The position numbers and the translations under genes are program-made. Below, piece by piece: positions 1 to 6,598 of a stretch of DNA of 22,667 nucleotides. Source of the DNA: a virus. The notes under the pieces are model-generated. The model had not been told where the DNA came from, did no database searches, and was given only the letters and a program-made list of their open reading frames with translations. The stretch's first letter is position 1, and every line of letters starts with the position of its first letter. Where the stretch lies: IMG/VR virus record IMGVR_UViG_3300038825_000013, positions 1-22,667 of that record, one strand, 5' to 3'.

Positions 1-19
1 GAACAAGAAAAACAACTGA
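1..19 (+). CDS. 3' end of upstream gene, probably small terminase subunit (partial)
   Basis: An open frame enters from the left edge and ends in a TGA at 17-19, giving the last residues N-K-K-N-N. The stop shares its A with the ATG of the large terminase (TGATG), the usual coupling of two cotranslated phage genes. In most tailed phages the gene directly before the large terminase is the small terminase subunit, but only five codons are visible, so the identity is inferred from position alone. Confidence 0.4.
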
Positions 20-1518
20 TGACTGAGCTTTGGTCTATAGACATCAAAGACAGTCCACTAAACTTTGTTAAGTTTGCCTTCCCTTGGAATCAAGAGAATA
101 CCCCCCTCGAAGGTTTTACAGGGCCAAGGAAGTGGCAAGAAAAAATTTTACGAGATATTGGAAACCACATACAAAGAAACCAAAGTTTAGATATGCCAGA
201 GATGTTTAGACTAGCCGTAGCATCAGGTCGTGGTATCGGTAAGTCAGCCTTAGTTTCTTGGCTGATCCTTTGGATGCTCACCACCCGCCTCGGCTCCACC
301 ATCATCGTCACCGCCAACACCGAGCAACAGCTACGCTCGCGCACCTGGGCTGAACTCGGCAAATGGCTTACGCTATCCATTAACTCACACTGGTTTCACA
401 AAACCGCCACCTCACTAAAACCTGAGAAGTGGTTTGAAGAAGCACTGATACGCGACCTACAAATCGACACTGGCTATTACTACGCACAAGCACAACTCTG
501 GTCAGAAGAAAACCCAGACGCATTTGCGGGTATTCACTCCACCTACGGAGTATGTCTAATTATGGATGAGGCATCAGGTATTCCCGCACCCATCTACTCA
601 GTATCGGAAGGGTTTTTCTCCGAACCCACAGCAGACAGATATTGGTTTACTTTTTCTAACCCAAGAAGAAATACAGGGCCGTTCTACGACAGCTTTCACT
701 CCAAGCGCAAATACTGGCATAACGAACAAATAGACTCGCGCGATGTAGAAGGTACGGATCAAAAACTGTTCCAGAGTATGTTAGATCAATACGGAGATAA
801 TTCGACCGTTGCGAGAGTGGAAGTGCTAGGTGAGTTTCCAAGCGCGGATGACGATACGATTATTCCTATGGAACTTGCAAGGGGTGCGGTAGAAAGAGAG
901 GTGTCTTTGAGTGCGTCTGCGCCTATTGTGTGGGGTGTGGATGTGGCGCGATTTGGTGGGGATAACTCTGCGTTGTGTGTGCGACAAGGCAATACTGTTT
1001 TGGAAATGAAAACATTTAACTCTATGGATTTAATGCAACTTTGCGGGGCGATAAAAAACAAGTATGATAACGAAACAGTAATGACAAAACCGCAAGAGAT
1101 ATTGGTCGATGTGATTGGGCTAGGTAGCGGGGTAGTGGATAGGCTGTCAGAGCAGAACTTGCCAGTGCGTGGGGTGAATGTGGCAGAAGCACCATCTACC
1201 AAAAAGAATTTTTTAAACTTGCGGGCAGAACTTTGGTTTGCAATAAAAGATTGGTTAGCACAAAGAGATTGTCGCTTGCCAAATGACGATGAATTGATAG
1301 CAGAGTTGGTTGCACCAATTTATAAATACACATCAACAGGGAAAATAAAGATTGAATCTAAAGAGGAAATGAAAAAAAGAGGGATTAAGTCACCCGATAG
1401 AGCCGATGCATTAGCATTAACTATGGCAAGTGCGGCAGCTTCATTTAGTGGAAGTCAATCATTTATGGGGTATAATTTTAAAAAACCGTTAAAGTCAAGA
1501 ATTTTGAGAGTTGGATAA
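19..1518 (+). CDS. terL: Terminase large subunit (DNA-packaging ATPase/nuclease)
   Basis: This 499-residue protein is the motor that pumps phage DNA into the prohead and cuts the concatemer. An N-terminal ATPase domain shows a Walker A loop at residues 69-76 (SGRGIGKS) and a Walker B strand at 178-184 (VCLIMDE). A C-terminal RNase H-like nuclease domain shows the expected acidic residues at D308 (in WGVDVA), D364 (in ILVDVIG) and D463 (in DRADAL). The length is normal for a two-domain large terminase. The ATG overlaps the stop of the preceding gene, which fixes the start, and the portal gene follows after three bases. Base composition is odd: the ATPase half is C-rich and the nuclease half strongly G-rich on the coding strand (see findings). 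Confidence 0.95.
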   Translation: MTELWSIDIKDSPLNFVKFAFPWNQENTPLEGFTGPRKWQEKILRDIGNHIQRNQSLDMPEMFRLAVASGRGIGKSALVSWLILWMLTTRLGSTIIVTANTEQQLRSRTWAELGKWLTLSINSHWFHKTATSLKPEKWFEEALIRDLQIDTGYYYAQAQLWSEENPDAFAGIHSTYGVCLIMDEASGIPAPIYSVSEGFFSEPTADRYWFTFSNPRRNTGPFYDSFHSKRKYWHNEQIDSRDVEGTDQKLFQSMLDQYGDNSTVARVEVLGEFPSADDDTIIPMELARGAVEREVSLSASAPIVWGVDVARFGGDNSALCVRQGNTVLEMKTFNSMDLMQLCGAIKNKYDNETVMTKPQEILVDVIGLGSGVVDRLSEQNLPVRGVNVAEAPSTKKNFLNLRAELWFAIKDWLAQRDCRLPNDDELIAELVAPIYKYTSTGKIKIESKEEMKKRGIKSPDRADALALTMASAAASFSGSQSFMGYNFKKPLKSRILRVG

Positions 1519-1521
1519 CCT

Positions 1522-3657
1522 ATGAAATACGATAAAAAAGATAAGAAAGCTAAAGGTACAAAAAAAGTAGATTACACAAAATTACAAAGCATTATCCGTT
1601 CTAAATTGGATGATGCCGAAGATTACATCAATCAAATAGGTAAGGAACGCGCAGAAAGCACAGAATATTACTTGGGTACTGAGCCTGATAATACCAGTGA
1701 TTTACAATCTGAGTTCATATCGACTGATGTTAGAGATAGCGTATTGTTTATGTTGCCATCAATCATGCGCACTTTCTTTGGCACTAAAAAAGTAGTGGAG
1801 TTTGTACCCAATAGCCAAGAAGATATTCCTGTTGCAGAGCAACAAACTGACTATATCAATTATATTGTCCAACAAAAAAACTCTGGTTTTAAAGTCTTGT
1901 ACGATGCGTTCAAAGATGCGCTCGTAAGAAAGTCAGGATTTGTTAAGGCTTTTTGGGATGACACCATGAGTTCCACAACGCACGAATACACAGACATTGA
2001 TCCGATGTCATATCAAGCGTTAATACTTGATCCAGATGTTGAAGTCGTGAAAGAGTCGGTAAAGATGGAATCTATGACCATGATAGACCCACAAACCAAC
2101 GAAGAAATTACACAAGAATCACCCGCAAGTTATGACCTAACAATTAGAAGGGTGAAAAGAAAGGATCAAGTCTGCATAGAAGCTGTACCGCCAGAAGAAG
2201 TTTTGATATCAAGAGATGCAAGAAGTTTAGAATCTTCTAGTTATGTTGCGCATCGAATGGTAAAGACTGTATCTGACTTAGTTGCTATGGGATACGATAA
2301 AGAAGAAATAGAGGAATATGCGGGGTCTGGATCGTCTTTTGATGCTAACACCTACACGGAAAGAGAAGCACGAAACCCACTCGGTGAAGATGTCTACCCT
2401 ACGTCTAGCACCGAACACTCAAAAGAAGTTTTATACATTGAACATTATTGTTTTTACGATTTAGACGATGATGGTATAGACGAGAGGATCAGAGTATGCA
2501 CAGTTGGTAATGGCGCAAATATTGTCAACTGCGAACCTTGGGATGACCTTCCTATTGTCATGTTCTGCCCCGATCCAGAACCTCACACCTCTATTGGTAG
2601 TTGCCCCGCAGATTACGTTAAACCAATCCAAGCAGCTAAATCACAGATTATGCGCGACACATTGGATTCATTGGGTCACTCAATATTCCCAAGAATGGGT
2701 GTGGTTGAAGGACAAGTAAACATTGATGATGTATTAAACACTGACATTGGACAACCGATTAGGATGCGTGCGCCAGGTATGGTGCAACCTTTCTCTGTAC
2801 CGTTTGTCGGTAAAGAAGCATTTCCTGTTCTGGGTTACTTAGACGAATCCAAAGAAAACAGAACTGGTGTATCTAAAGCAAGTGCTGGATTAAACGCTGA
2901 TGCATTGCAATCAACCACTAAATCCGCAGTTTCAGCGACTATGAGTGGTGCGCAAGGCAGAATCGAGTTAATTTGCCGTCATTTTGCAGAAGGTGGGATG
3001 CAACAATTATTCAAACTTGTTAATGGTTTAGTGATAAAACATCAGGATTCACAAGCAGTTTATCGCCTAAATAACGAATTTATCGCTGTTGATCCACGTT
3101 ATTGGGATGCAGATAAAGATATGGTGGTAAATGTCGCAATAAGCAAGTCTAGCGATGAAGAAAAGTCTGCATTGCTAGCGCAGTTAGCGGGCAAGCAAGA
3201 GCAAATACTGCAAACGATGGGAATGAATAACCCATTGGTTAGCTTGCAACAATATTCCAATACATTAACTAAAATTATTGAGATGGCTGGATTTAAAGAC
3301 GCGCAATCGTTTATTAATACGCAAGTACCGCCTATGCCACCACAACCAGAACAGCAAAAACCAGATGCAGCAGAGATGTTAGCGCAAGCTGAAATGCAAA
3401 AAGCGCAAGTGCAAGCGCAGAAAGCAATGATTGATTCTGAAACAGATAGAATGAAAATTATCATGGATGACGATAGAGATAGAGATAAAGCAGAAGCTAA
3501 CATTAGATTAAAAGCTGCTGAACTTAACGCTAAATATGGTGCGCAAATTAATGTGGCAGAAATAAATGCGTTAATGGAACGTGATAGAGAAACGCTTAGA
3601 CAGATCGCTAAGACACAATCACAAGGATTATTTACAGGTGGAAATCCAAACAACTAA
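1522..3657 (+). CDS. Portal protein, P22-like long form
   Basis: This 711-residue protein should form the dodecameric ring at one capsid vertex through which DNA enters and leaves, and on which the terminase docks. It follows the terminase by three bases, the standard position. The length and architecture fit the long portal class of P22-like podophages: a helical N-terminal clip and wing region, a central segment with the conserved theme RTGVSKASAGLNADAL around residue 455, and a long C-terminal coiled-coil rich in Gln, Ala, Lys and Asp (about residues 610-700). That tail resembles the helical barrel of P22 gp1. A proline/glutamine-rich hinge (PPMPPQPEQQ) separates core and barrel. No protease domain is fused. 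The family call is from memory of P22-type portals and I am confident of the role. Confidence 0.92.
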   Translation: MKYDKKDKKAKGTKKVDYTKLQSIIRSKLDDAEDYINQIGKERAESTEYYLGTEPDNTSDLQSEFISTDVRDSVLFMLPSIMRTFFGTKKVVEFVPNSQEDIPVAEQQTDYINYIVQQKNSGFKVLYDAFKDALVRKSGFVKAFWDDTMSSTTHEYTDIDPMSYQALILDPDVEVVKESVKMESMTMIDPQTNEEITQESPASYDLTIRRVKRKDQVCIEAVPPEEVLISRDARSLESSSYVAHRMVKTVSDLVAMGYDKEEIEEYAGSGSSFDANTYTEREARNPLGEDVYPTSSTEHSKEVLYIEHYCFYDLDDDGIDERIRVCTVGNGANIVNCEPWDDLPIVMFCPDPEPHTSIGSCPADYVKPIQAAKSQIMRDTLDSLGHSIFPRMGVVEGQVNIDDVLNTDIGQPIRMRAPGMVQPFSVPFVGKEAFPVLGYLDESKENRTGVSKASAGLNADALQSTTKSAVSATMSGAQGRIELICRHFAEGGMQQLFKLVNGLVIKHQDSQAVYRLNNEFIAVDPRYWDADKDMVVNVAISKSSDEEKSALLAQLAGKQEQILQTMGMNNPLVSLQQYSNTLTKIIEMAGFKDAQSFINTQVPPMPPQPEQQKPDAAEMLAQAEMQKAQVQAQKAMIDSETDRMKIIMDDDRDRDKAEANIRLKAAELNAKYGAQINVAEINALMERDRETLRQIAKTQSQGLFTGGNPNN

Positions 3658-3820
3658 GTATTATGACATTGAGTTTTTAGAAGGTGATGAAATATTTACA
3701 GGAACAGATATCCCAGCTAATTCGGAAGAAGAAGCAATAAATAAAATGATGTTTATGTTTATGGGAAAAATAGATCAAAACTCAGAATTAATTCATATTG
3801 AAGAAAACAGGATACATTAA
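3638..3820 (+). CDS. Small acidic hypothetical protein, GTG start
   Basis: This is a 60-residue acidic protein beginning MEIQTTKYYDIEFLEG and containing a Met-rich segment (KMMFMFMGK) in its middle. I place the start at GTG 3638 and not at the in-frame ATG 3581 further inside the portal gene, because an AAGGA ribosome site sits about ten bases before the GTG and the overlap with the portal then shrinks to 20 bases. The next gene starts two bases after its stop, so it is in the same translational unit. I do not recognise the family. By position it may be a head-completion or assembly accessory protein, but nothing in the sequence shows that. Confidence 0.6.
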   Translation: MEIQTTKYYDIEFLEGDEIFTGTDIPANSEEEAINKMMFMFMGKIDQNSELIHIEENRIH

Positions 3821-3822
3821 TT

Positions 3823-4074
3823 ATGGCAATAACTTATCGAGGCGAAAGATTTAGCGGATACAACAAACCCAAAAGAACACCAGGTAAAAATAAAAAGTTT
3901 GCAGTATTGGCAAAAAAGGGTGAAACAGTAAGATTGGTTCGATTCGGTGATCCAAATATGACGATTAAAAAAGATCAACCAAAAAGACGTAAATCATTCA
4001 GAGCAAGACATAAATGTGACACTAACCCACCCAATAAATTAACAGCAAGATATTGGTCTTGTAAAAAATGGTAA
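3823..4074 (+). CDS. Conserved small basic phage protein
   Basis: This 83-residue, strongly basic protein has a motif pattern (LVRFGDPNMTIKKDQP, then RRKSFRARHKCD, then ARYWSCKKW) that I have seen repeatedly in phage proteins, usually uncharacterised and near head genes, sometimes as part of larger structural or protease-related proteins. The two cysteines and the His in HKCD and WSCK could bind a metal, but they are too few to make a convincing zinc site alone. The start ATG at 3823 is two bases after the previous stop. Its family has, as far as I know, no established function. The charge and location suggest an internal capsid or DNA-associated role, which is inference. Confidence 0.75.
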   Translation: MAITYRGERFSGYNKPKRTPGKNKKFAVLAKKGETVRLVRFGDPNMTIKKDQPKRRKSFRARHKCDTNPPNKLTARYWSCKKW

Positions 4075-4083
4075 GGAGATAAC

Positions 4084-4245
4084 ATGGCAAAACGTGGTTT
4101 ATACGCAAATATTCATGCAAAAAGAAAAAGAATAAAAGCTGGTAGTAAAGAAAAAATGAGAAAACCTGGTACTAAAGGTGCGCCTACAGCAAAAGCATTT
4201 AAACAAGCTAAGAAAACTGCAAGGAAAAAGAAAAGATATGCGTAA
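4084..4245 (+). CDS. Small lysine/arginine-rich phage protein (53 aa)
   Basis: The reading frame from ATG 4084 gives a 53-residue protein (MAKRGLYANIHAKRKRIKAG at the start) in which 21 residues are Lys or Arg. It has one of the best ribosome binding sites in the window, AAGGAGAT five to six bases before the ATG, which strongly supports translation despite its size. I remember near-identical short proteins (GLYANI, KRKRI, KMRKPG, KGAPTAKAF) in many environmental phage genomes, with no known function. The composition suggests nucleic-acid binding, such as charge neutralisation of packaged DNA, but this is inference. Its 3' end overlaps the start of an 18-residue frame. Confidence 0.75.
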   Translation: MAKRGLYANIHAKRKRIKAGSKEKMRKPGTKGAPTAKAFKQAKKTARKKKRYA

Positions 4246-4294
4246 AAAAAAGAAAAAATCATCTAAGACTAAAAAGAAAACTTACGGATACTAA
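4238..4294 (+). CDS. Candidate 18-residue poly-lysine microprotein
   Basis: The frame from ATG 4238 encodes MRKKKKKSSKTKKKTYGY, in which 10 of 18 residues are basic. Its ATG lies inside the last codons of the preceding gene (an ATGCGTAA overlap of eight bases), and the next gene begins three bases after its TAA, so it fills an otherwise empty gap. The frame is also open upstream of the ATG through the A-rich 3' end of the preceding gene, so a frameshift extension of the 53-residue protein is an alternative reading. The A-rich composition means that an open frame of this length could be chance. Confidence 0.4.
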   Translation: MRKKKKKSSKTKKKTYGY

Positions 4295-4297
4295 GTA

Positions 4298-4492
4298 ATG
4301 AAAACTAAAAAATCAGCTAAAATGATTAAAGGCGTAAATGTTTCTTCTTTAGATAAACAGCAACAAAACGCCATGAAAAAACACGCAGAACATCACACAA
4401 TCAAACACTTAAAAGTAATGGTTGGTGCTATGAATAAAGGTTCTACTTTTGGCGAATCACATAAACTAGCAACAAAAAAAGTTGGTGCATAA
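4298..4492 (+). CDS. Small basic His/Lys-rich conserved phage protein
   Basis: This 64-residue basic protein contains a histidine-rich helix (KKHAEHHTIKHLKVMVGAM) and ends in SHKLATKKVGA. It resembles a small family I recall from marine and other environmental phages (pattern: KGVNVSxL, MKxHxxHHTxKH, MVxAMxxG, FxxSHKxAxKKVG), for which no role is established to my knowledge. Its stop overlaps the ATG of the holin-like gene (TAATG), tying it into the same cotranslated unit. With its two upstream neighbours it forms a cluster of tiny basic proteins between portal and lysis genes. Confidence 0.75.
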   Translation: MKTKKSAKMIKGVNVSSLDKQQQNAMKKHAEHHTIKHLKVMVGAMNKGSTFGESHKLATKKVGA

Positions 4493-4971
4493 TGAAATTT
4501 AAATTTGTTAAAAACTTAATCGGTGCTGTTGCACCAACAATCGGTACTGCTCTTGGTGGGCCTATGGGTAACATGGCAGCCAATATGGTAGCTGATGCTT
4601 TGGGTTGTGAGCCAACGCCAAAGAAGATAGAGCAAGCAGTACAGCAAGCAACGCCAGAACAACTCGCAGAACTTAAAAAGATTGATACTGATTTTGAAAT
4701 TAAGATGAAAGAGTTAGATGTTGATTTATATGCTTTGGAAACAAAAGACATACAAGATGCGAGAGGTAAGTTTTCTAAAGATTGGACAACTCGAATTATG
4801 GGTATTGCTACTTTGGGTGGATTTATGGGTTATATATTTTTAGTAACACTACAACCACCAGAGCAGAACAGCGAGGCACTCATTAACTTAGTTCTCGGCT
4901 ACCTTGGCGGTTTAGCAAGCGCAGTAATTAGTTTTTATTTTGGTGCATCTAATGGTGGTAGTAAAGACTAA
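4492..4971 (+). CDS. Holin-like membrane protein (GTA holin 3TM type)
   Basis: This 159-residue protein has a Gly/Ala-rich N-terminal hydrophobic segment (about residues 8-38), a charged helical middle (45-100), and two clear transmembrane segments (about 102-120 and 130-151) followed by a short charged tail. This layout, with the DWTTRIMG motif entering the first strong membrane helix, resembles the holin family described from gene transfer agents and many phages. A holin makes the inner-membrane lesion that times lysis. The overlap of its stop with the start of the endolysin gene (TAATG) strongly supports a lysis role. The first hydrophobic stretch may be amphipathic, so I would not insist on three membrane passes. 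Confidence 0.75.
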   Translation: MKFKFVKNLIGAVAPTIGTALGGPMGNMAANMVADALGCEPTPKKIEQAVQQATPEQLAELKKIDTDFEIKMKELDVDLYALETKDIQDARGKFSKDWTTRIMGIATLGGFMGYIFLVTLQPPEQNSEALINLVLGYLGGLASAVISFYFGASNGGSKD

Positions 4972-5408
4972 TGGAAACATCTCAGAACGGAATAGATTTA
5001 ATTAAGCATTTTGAAGGTTGTCGATTAGAGCCTTATTTATGTAGTGCCAATGTTTTAACGATAGGTTACGGTCACACAAAAGATGTGGTAGAGAATATGC
5101 ACATAACCGAAGAAACAGCAGAATCATTACTGCAACAAGATTTAAAAGAGTTTGAAGATCATGTTGATAAATTAGTTACAGTTGATTTAAACCAAAATCA
5201 ATTCGATGCTTTGGTATCATGGACATTCAATTTAGGTGCGGGCAACTTAAAGTCAAGCACTATGTTAAAAGTTCTTAATGAAGAAAAATACGATAAAGTG
5301 CCAGAGCAAATGCAAAGATGGAATAAAAGTGCTGGGGTTGTGAATAAAGGTTTGGTTAAAAGACGAGGTGCGGAAGCATTACTTTTCGCAAGCAAAGCAT
5401 GGACATAA
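4971..5408 (+). CDS. Endolysin, GH24 lysozyme family
   Basis: This 145-residue muramidase or transglycosylase-type enzyme degrades host peptidoglycan at lysis. The GH24 motif E-x8-D/C-x5-T is present as E15 (HFEG), C24 (PYLCS) and T30 (LTIGYGHT), with the family's typical TIGYGHT sequence following. The Cys at the middle position is an accepted variant of the family. Further family landmarks are QFDALVSWTFNLGAGN near residue 82 and RWNKSAG and KRRGAEALLF near the end. There is no signal peptide or signal-arrest membrane segment, so it should need the holin encoded just upstream to reach its substrate. The start ATG overlaps the holin stop and its 3' end overlaps the next gene by ten bases. 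Confidence 0.93.
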   Translation: METSQNGIDLIKHFEGCRLEPYLCSANVLTIGYGHTKDVVENMHITEETAESLLQQDLKEFEDHVDKLVTVDLNQNQFDALVSWTFNLGAGNLKSSTMLKVLNEEKYDKVPEQMQRWNKSAGVVNKGLVKRRGAEALLFASKAWT

Positions 5409-5638
5409 ACCCTTTTTTTCTTTGGAATGTTATTTTAACATTAATATACGCACCATTAATTTATGGTATAAGAAACAACGCGACAGAGATGAAAAGAATA
5501 GATATATTGCTTAATAAAACAAGAGAAGAACTGCCAACAAGGTATGTGACTAAAATTGATTTGTTAGAAGATATGGAAAGATTGTTTAAAAGATTGGATA
5601 ATTTAGAATCAAAAATAGATAGATTAATCTCAAGGTAG
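5399..5638 (+). CDS. Small membrane-anchored coiled-coil protein, candidate inner-membrane spanin
   Basis: This 79-residue protein has one N-terminal membrane segment (about residues 5-24) followed by a charged heptad-like helix from about residue 28 to the end (for example MERLFKRLDNLESKIDRLIS). An N-terminal anchor plus periplasmic coiled coil, overlapping an endolysin gene, is the layout of Rz-type inner-membrane spanins. It is shorter than lambda Rz, and I see no Rz1-type lipoprotein nested in it, so a second holin or antiholin is also possible. It shares this architecture, though no obvious sequence identity, with the protein at 20485-20835. The gene starts inside the endolysin's last codons. 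Confidence 0.6.
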   Translation: MDINPFFLWNVILTLIYAPLIYGIRNNATEMKRIDILLNKTREELPTRYVTKIDLLEDMERLFKRLDNLESKIDRLISR

Positions 5639-5649
5639 AAGGAATAGAT

Positions 5650-6300
5650 ATGGCACAAAGAATTATAGACCCTTTATTCAGTTCGGGTTTAAGGTATGCG
5701 CAATCAATAGCGGGTGGAGAGAATGTAGCTGACATGATTGCACCGGGTGTAGGATACTCAGAGGAGTTTCCAGAAGGTTTTGTAATGCGAGATGGAGTAC
5801 CAGTTTCTGTCAGGGAAGAAGCCCCAATACCCACACCACCTCCACCCCCACCCGCATTAATGCAAGAGCCAGTAAGGACTGCTCCATTTAATCCTAACAA
5901 CCCATACAATCTTCCTATTGATCCTGAGAGTTTATTTATCAACACATTTCCTACTGGATATTCTAGGGAAGGAAAAGAAATGCTAGATACAGGCATACCA
6001 ATGGATGACATGATGAATGTCATTCAACCAAGAGAAGCACCCACACCTGTAATGCAACCACCAATGCCACCGATTGACATGGGCATGGTAGATACTTCTG
6101 GTTTATCAAGAGAAGAAATAGAATCAGGCGCATTTGATGCTTTGATGTTTCCTAGTATTCCAGAGCCACAACCAATTAAATATCCGTCAGTAGGTTATAC
6201 GCCTTTTGATTTTACTAACATACAAGCAGCACTAGATAGTGTTGTTCCAGTAAGAGGTGGTGGAACAGGAACTATAGGTGGTGGAAGAATAAGGAGATAG
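5650..6300 (+). CDS. Proline-rich hypothetical protein
   Basis: This 216-residue protein is not recognised. It is rich in proline, with a run of seven prolines broken once by threonine around residue 62, and further Pro-Met stretches (VMQPPMPPIDMGMVD) near residue 133. It ends in a glycine/arginine tail (VRGGGTGTIGGGRIRR). There are no membrane segments or signal peptide. An AAGGA ribosome site lies well placed before the ATG. It sits between the lysis cassette and the scaffold gene, one base before the following gene, so a minor virion or assembly role is plausible but unproven. Low-complexity composition suggests it is largely disordered. Confidence 0.65.
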   Translation: MAQRIIDPLFSSGLRYAQSIAGGENVADMIAPGVGYSEEFPEGFVMRDGVPVSVREEAPIPTPPPPPPALMQEPVRTAPFNPNNPYNLPIDPESLFINTFPTGYSREGKEMLDTGIPMDDMMNVIQPREAPTPVMQPPMPPIDMGMVDTSGLSREEIESGAFDALMFPSIPEPQPIKYPSVGYTPFDFTNIQAALDSVVPVRGGGTGTIGGGRIRR

Positions 6301-6301
6301 C

Positions 6302-6565
6302 ATGGCTACCAGAGAGGAAGTATTAGAATCAAACGAAGCAGAATTAATTTTAAAAAGCGATGTATTTAAAAAGTCTATCGATAATTTAAAAGAAGAATAT
6401 GTTGCATTATGGATGAATACCAAAGGTGAAGATAATGTTGCCTTTCGGGAAACCTTGCATAATGCGATTAATATTTTACCAGAAGTGGAGAGGCATCTAC
6501 GCATTTTGGTAGAACGTGGGAAGATAACAAGTGCGCAAATCAAAAAATTGCACAATTATATATAA
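6302..6565 (+). CDS. Small helical conserved phage protein
   Basis: This 87-residue protein is predicted from composition to be almost entirely helical. A central pattern (FRETLHNAINILPEVERHLRILVERGKIT) resembles short proteins found beside portal, scaffold or capsid genes in several podophage genomes that I recall, without known function. A strong ribosome site (AAGGAGAT) overlaps the end of the preceding gene, and the two genes are one base apart. By position it is likely an assembly accessory of the head, which is inference. Confidence 0.7.
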   Translation: MATREEVLESNEAELILKSDVFKKSIDNLKEEYVALWMNTKGEDNVAFRETLHNAINILPEVERHLRILVERGKITSAQIKKLHNYI

Positions 6566-6598
6566 CTAGGTAAAATTTTAAAAAATTAAGGAGTAAAC

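Noticed and set aside
6540-6598. Promoter before the scaffold gene (TATATATAAC)
   Set aside because: No properly spaced -35-like element is present and A/T-rich gaps are expected here by composition.
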